From NCBI GenBank assembly GCA_938021685.1, contig CALIFM010000314.1:1-9654 (forward strand): DNA of 9,654 nucleotides. The letters run 5' to 3'. The stretch is from an uncultured Gammaproteobacteria bacterium. Its GTDB lineage: Bacteria > Pseudomonadota > Gammaproteobacteria > Arenicellales > Poriferihabitantaceae. Below the pieces are notes generated by a model. It worked only from the letters and a program-made list of their open reading frames with translations, ran no database searches and had not been told where the DNA came from. The position numbers were made by a program, and so were the translations under genes. How positions within the stretch are numbered: position 1 is the stretch's first letter; every line of letters starts with the position of its first letter. Positions 6,982-9,654 of this stretch are shown one piece after another.

Positions 6982-7614
6982 GTGACTAATCCATTAACCG
7001 ATACTTTTGGTGCTGACAAAATAGGCCGATCAATGAAAGTTAACGAAAACACTTGCCCTCAATGCCACGCGCATTGCATGGCGGGGAAAATGTGCCACTG
7101 TGGTCACTTGCCGAAACCTCGACCAGCGCCATGTTGGGATGATATCGATAAAATCGCTGGCAAAATGTACAAGGCTTGCCATCCTGAAACCGGCAAACTT
7201 TGGCTTGTGCAGGAATGCCTAGTTTGGAACCCTGATTGTGAAGCATGGGAATGTAAGGTGCAGGGCGTGCACGAGTTGCCAGCGCTTTACAAGCCTGCTA
7301 AGGAAGGTGATGAGCCTGTTACCTTGCCAAGCTTTGATGGCCCGCTTGAGGTGCTGTTAAACACCGGTGAGCCTGCAACGCTTTATGGTGGCAGTGAGAT
7401 CCCTGCTGATCTATCTGGCGCGATCATGTGCATTAACGGTGGCTTGTGTTATTTGCCTGGTAATGTTGCCGTTAACATTCCCGATGAGGTTCAAGTTGGC
7501 GGTGAAATGCCGGCTGCTGATTCGACTGTTGAATTTTGGGTTACACCAGATGGCCCAAAAACTAAGAATGATGAGGGCATTTGGGTTGCGGTGCCAAACT
7601 ATAAAGGAAAGTAA
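6982..7614 (+). CDS. Cysteine-rich virion-type protein with zinc-ribbon-like N-terminus and shared C-terminal module
   Basis: This 210-residue protein has no recognised function. Residues 25-51 hold C25-x2-C28, H29, H31, C32, C38-x-C40, H42 and C51, which looks like a zinc ribbon or knuckle. More cysteines follow at 66, 79, 86 and 91, giving 12 in total. Residues 110-160 are probably beta strands. Residues 168-210 form a compact module (EVQVGG..., EFWVTPDGPKTKNDEGIW) that recurs in the next gene with 36 of 43 residues identical. The GTG start at 6982 lies one base after the preceding stop, backed by AAAGGGGG at 6969-6976. Its place among structural genes and the module sharing with a large downstream protein suggest a virion surface or tail component; this is inference. 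Confidence 0.75.
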   Translation: MTNPLTDTFGADKIGRSMKVNENTCPQCHAHCMAGKMCHCGHLPKPRPAPCWDDIDKIAGKMYKACHPETGKLWLVQECLVWNPDCEAWECKVQGVHELPALYKPAKEGDEPVTLPSFDGPLEVLLNTGEPATLYGGSEIPADLSGAIMCINGGLCYLPGNVAVNIPDEVQVGGEMPAADSTVEFWVTPDGPKTKNDEGIWVAVPNYKGK

Positions 7615-7728
7615 ATTATGTCTAATGTAACTTTTGGTGGTGGCCCGTATGTTGAGGGTGATAAATACACTGGTTCTGATGGTCGTGAGTATGAGTTTAA
7701 AAACGGCTGTATGGTTTTTTGTGAGCCT
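7486..7728 (+). repeat. Tandem duplication, copy 1
   Basis: This copy spans the 3' end of the 210-residue gene, the gene junction, and the 5' part of the 83-residue gene. It matches copy 2 at an offset of 252 bases before the junction and 251 after it. The longest perfect match is 44 bases, from 7546 to 7589. A second perfect match of 29 bases starts at the ATG (7618-7646). Confidence 0.9.
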
Positions 7729-7869
7729 GATCCTAATGAGGTGCAGGTTGGCGGCACCATGCCCGATCCTGATTCAAGTGTTGAATTTTGGATTACGCCA
7801 GATGGCCCAAAAACTAAGAATGATGAGGGCATTTGGGTTGCAGTTCCCAATTACAAAGGTGGTGCATAA
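7618..7869 (+). CDS. Small chimeric protein born from tandem duplication
   Basis: This 83-residue protein is made entirely of two modules found in its neighbours. Residues 1-37 (MSNVTFGGGPYVEG..., ending GCMVFCEP) match the start of the next gene in 31 of 37 positions. Residues 40-82 match the C-terminus of the preceding gene in 36 of 43. The gene is 252 bases long, equal to one repeat period. Start ATG 7618 follows AAAGGAAA; the stop overlaps the next ATG as TAATG. Many differences between the copies are third-base changes that keep the amino acid (for example CCG/CCT, GGT/GGC), so the protein sequence appears to be under selection and the gene is probably not a relic. The function is unknown; a small surface subunit interacting with the same partner as its neighbours is possible. 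Confidence 0.8.
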   Translation: MSNVTFGGGPYVEGDKYTGSDGREYEFKNGCMVFCEPDPNEVQVGGTMPDPDSSVEFWITPDGPKTKNDEGIWVAVPNYKGGA

Positions 7870-7979
7870 TGTCTAATGTAACTTTTGGTGGTGGCCCTTA
7901 TGTTGAGGGCCAAAATTACACTGGCTCAGATGGTCGTGAGTATCAGTTTAAGGCCGGCTGCATGGTTATGTGTGCACCG
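7738..7979 (+). repeat. Tandem duplication, copy 2
   Basis: This copy spans the 3' part of the 83-residue gene, the junction, and the 5' end of the large open gene. Perfect blocks are at 7798-7841 and 7869-7897. Similarity stops after the codon at 7977-7979, where the two proteins diverge. The one-base change in period comes from the different junctions (GTAAATTATG against CATAATG). Confidence 0.9.
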
Positions 7980-9654
7980 GTTGATATTGATACTGTTGAT
8001 GGCTATAGCTTGCCTGGTGTTGCGCCTGATGGTGTTGTTGATGCAACATCGGGTGAGCCCATAGAAGTTGGTGCGCCTGTAACCGTTTTCTTTGATGAAA
8101 ACAATGAAATCATTGGTTATAAAGATTGTACTGATGATAATGATTTTAGTGTGCTCTTAACGGCAACTGAGGCATTTACTGATGATGCCGGCAACGATGT
8201 TGCTATTGGCGATCAGTTTCAACTACTGGCTGATGGCTCAACTGTTTGTGCAGAGAAAACCATTGATACTCGTGGTACATTAACGCCCACTGTAGAGAGC
8301 GGCGTAAGCGATTATGAGGGCTTTGATAATACCGGTGCCCCTGTTGGCCCTTGCCCTGTATCTCATGCCATACCGGTTGATAAAGCCGGTACAGCGCTTG
8401 CTAAAGGTAGGCGTTTTCAGCCGATCGATGTTTTAACCTTAGCTGAGTTTTTAGCTGCACCAAATCCAGCGCTTGCGGATAAAACCATTGGTTTTAATGC
8501 TGAGGGTGTGTGTGGTTTGTTCGATGCAACGCAAATCACGCGTGCGGTTGTTTCTCCTAACGGGCAAACGATTACTATCACTGATGGTATTACCGCAGAA
8601 GTTTGCACCATTCCAAAAATTGAGCAAGACCAGGTTTTGGCTGGCTGGGAGGCTGTTCCCGATGGTGATCCTAATGATGGTGTAACTAGCTGGCATTGGA
8701 ATTGGATCATTCACGATATTGATGGCAACGTGGTTAACACCATTGAAGGGCCAACAATTGATGTGCCTGAGTTTGTAACCAAAGGCGGGCAACCATTGGC
8801 TGGCCCGATTACTCCTTTGCTCGCATCAGATTTTGTTAGCGGTGCATATGCAGACGGTGATTTAACAATGGTGCTTGGTGCTGATGGCTCTTGCAAGCTT
8901 GCACCAGCAAATCAAAACTATACCTGGGAGCAAGTTGTTGACGCTGATGGGAATGTTACCTATCCAGCCGATCATCCTAACCAGGCTTTGGCTGGAACCA
9001 CTGTTGCATCTAATAGCCCTCCTGGCTCTACTGTTACAAGCTACACCGACGCATCAGGTGTTTATGTTGCTAGCCATTGCCATCCTGCTGAATATATTGG
9101 CGAAAAAATAAAGGATGAGCTTGCAGATGGAACGCCATGCGAGGGTGTGGTTACTGATGTTATTTATGATGGTTTAACGTGTTTGCCTGTTAGAAAATAC
9201 AGTCAATGCGCAAAGCAAGAGTGCGCAACATTAACCACATTGATGGACTTCTCGCCCATCACTGGCAGCACTGGGCCTATAGTTGCTCCAGAGTTTTGGG
9301 ATGCATTAGTTGCGGGCGATCCTATCCTTTTCAATGCATCGCTAAATTTCACAATGAAAAAAGCCGGTAAGGCTAGTTTTATTGGTGCATGGGGTTTTGA
9401 TATACGAAACATTGCAATCAGAACTACTTTTCAAATGAGAATTGATGGCGGCAACTGGATAAATCCAACCGGTGGCGGTGATCCAATCTCAGGCGGGCCT
9501 TTAGCTCAAAGCGGGCATTACGAGTTTGATTGTCGAAACTATGCAAAGGGCGATCATACTATTGAGTTTAGAATGGTTTTCTCTGACATAAACCCTGCTG
9601 CAATGACTGGTGTTGGCGGTGTTCCGTTTTTTCAAAGAACAATCAGCGATTTTT
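7869..9654 (+). CDS. Large virion protein, possible tail or surface fibre (3' truncated by window edge)
   Basis: From ATG 7869 the frame is open to the last base, giving at least 595 residues; no stop is visible. Residues 1-37 repeat the N-terminal module of the preceding gene. The rest is acidic and rich in Gly, Asp, Val and Thr, with patterns of short beta strands and turns (IEVGAPVTVFFDENNEIIGY, VVSPNGQTITITDG). One segment near residues 270-305 (WHWNWIIHDIDGNVVNTI) is reminiscent of Ig or PKD-like repeats. The last 120 residues look like a beta sandwich (FQMRIDGGNW, DHTIEFRMVFSD). Fourteen cysteines are spread along it. There is no signal peptide or membrane segment. The start has AAAGGTGG at 7855-7862 and a TAATG overlap with the previous stop. 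A fibre or surface-spike role is inferred from size, composition and place; no known family is recognised. Confidence 0.75.
   Translation, partial: MSNVTFGGGPYVEGQNYTGSDGREYQFKAGCMVMCAPVDIDTVDGYSLPGVAPDGVVDATSGEPIEVGAPVTVFFDENNEIIGYKDCTDDNDFSVLLTATEAFTDDAGNDVAIGDQFQLLADGSTVCAEKTIDTRGTLTPTVESGVSDYEGFDNTGAPVGPCPVSHAIPVDKAGTALAKGRRFQPIDVLTLAEFLAAPNPALADKTIGFNAEGVCGLFDATQITRAVVSPNGQTITITDGITAEVCTIPKIEQDQVLAGWEAVPDGDPNDGVTSWHWNWIIHDIDGNVVNTIEGPTIDVPEFVTKGGQPLAGPITPLLASDFVSGAYADGDLTMVLGADGSCKLAPANQNYTWEQVVDADGNVTYPADHPNQALAGTTVASNSPPGSTVTSYTDASGVYVASHCHPAEYIGEKIKDELADGTPCEGVVTDVIYDGLTCLPVRKYSQCAKQECATLTTLMDFSPITGSTGPIVAPEFWDALVAGDPILFNASLNFTMKKAGKASFIGAWGFDIRNIAIRTTFQMRIDGGNWINPTGGGDPISGGPLAQSGHYEFDCRNYAKGDHTIEFRMVFSDINPAAMTGVGGVPFFQRTISDF

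Noticed and set aside
7634..7876. Second open frame overlapping the 83-residue gene
   Set aside because: It is a frame shadow made open by the duplicated sequence; the 7618 frame has the ribosome site, the module matches and the synonymous changes.
8417..8792. Minus-strand open frames under the large fibre-like gene
   Set aside because: They lie opposite a long coding frame, have no good ribosome site or recognisable product, and arise from the plus-strand codon pattern.
1..9654. CRISPR array, tRNA, insertion sequence, integrase or defence system
   Set aside because: No spaced direct repeats, cloverleaf-like sequence, transposase or effector motifs were seen; the only repeats are the two adjacent coding copies near 7486-7979.

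Overview
The window is part of the structural-gene block of a tailed double-stranded DNA phage or prophage. All supported genes lie on the + strand, are tightly packed and share similar base composition (roughly mid-40s % GC by eye, not counted). The head genes follow the phage lambda order A-W-B-C/Nu3-D-E: large terminase, gpW-like connector, portal, protease with scaffold, decoration protein, major capsid protein. Sequence similarity to lambda is remote. Gene starts with Shine-Dalgarno sites and the lambda-type layout suggest a Gram-negative, possibly gammaproteobacterial, host. The sequence does not name the host or show whether the phage is integrated. No integrase, attachment site, tRNA, CRISPR or defence gene is visible.

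Layout. Positions 1-1189 hold the C-terminal part of the GpA-type large terminase, cut by the window edge. Positions 1196-1825 encode a 209-residue protein with a gpW-like domain at its C-terminal side. The portal (1825-3516) follows with a TAATG overlap. A ClpP-type (S14) prohead protease with a C-terminal scaffold region occupies 3517-4683, and a nested in-frame start at 4216 could make the scaffold alone, as lambda Nu3 is made. A cysteine-rich, probably gpD-like decoration protein (4686-5198) is followed by the only real intergenic gap, which holds a rho-independent terminator. The GpE-like major capsid protein is at 5276-6526.

Downstream of the capsid gene nothing resembles lambda FI, FII, Z, U or V. 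Instead there are a 153-residue unknown protein (6519-6980), a 210-residue cysteine-rich protein with a zinc-ribbon-like start (6982-7614), an 83-residue protein (7618-7869), and a reading frame that runs off the window (7869 to beyond 9654, at least 595 residues). The last three share sequence modules. A tandem duplication with a 251-252 bp period crosses the gene boundaries, so the 83-residue protein is a chimera of its two neighbours.

The genes work together as follows. The portal and shell proteins build a prohead around the scaffold, and the protease clears the scaffold. Terminase packages DNA through the portal, the gpW-like protein closes the portal, and the decoration protein stabilises the expanded shell. 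The post-capsid genes probably encode further virion surface or tail parts. The most unusual traits are the cysteine content of the shell proteins (17 in the capsid protein, 11 in the 170-residue decoration candidate), the extended gpW-like protein, and the duplication-born chimeric gene.
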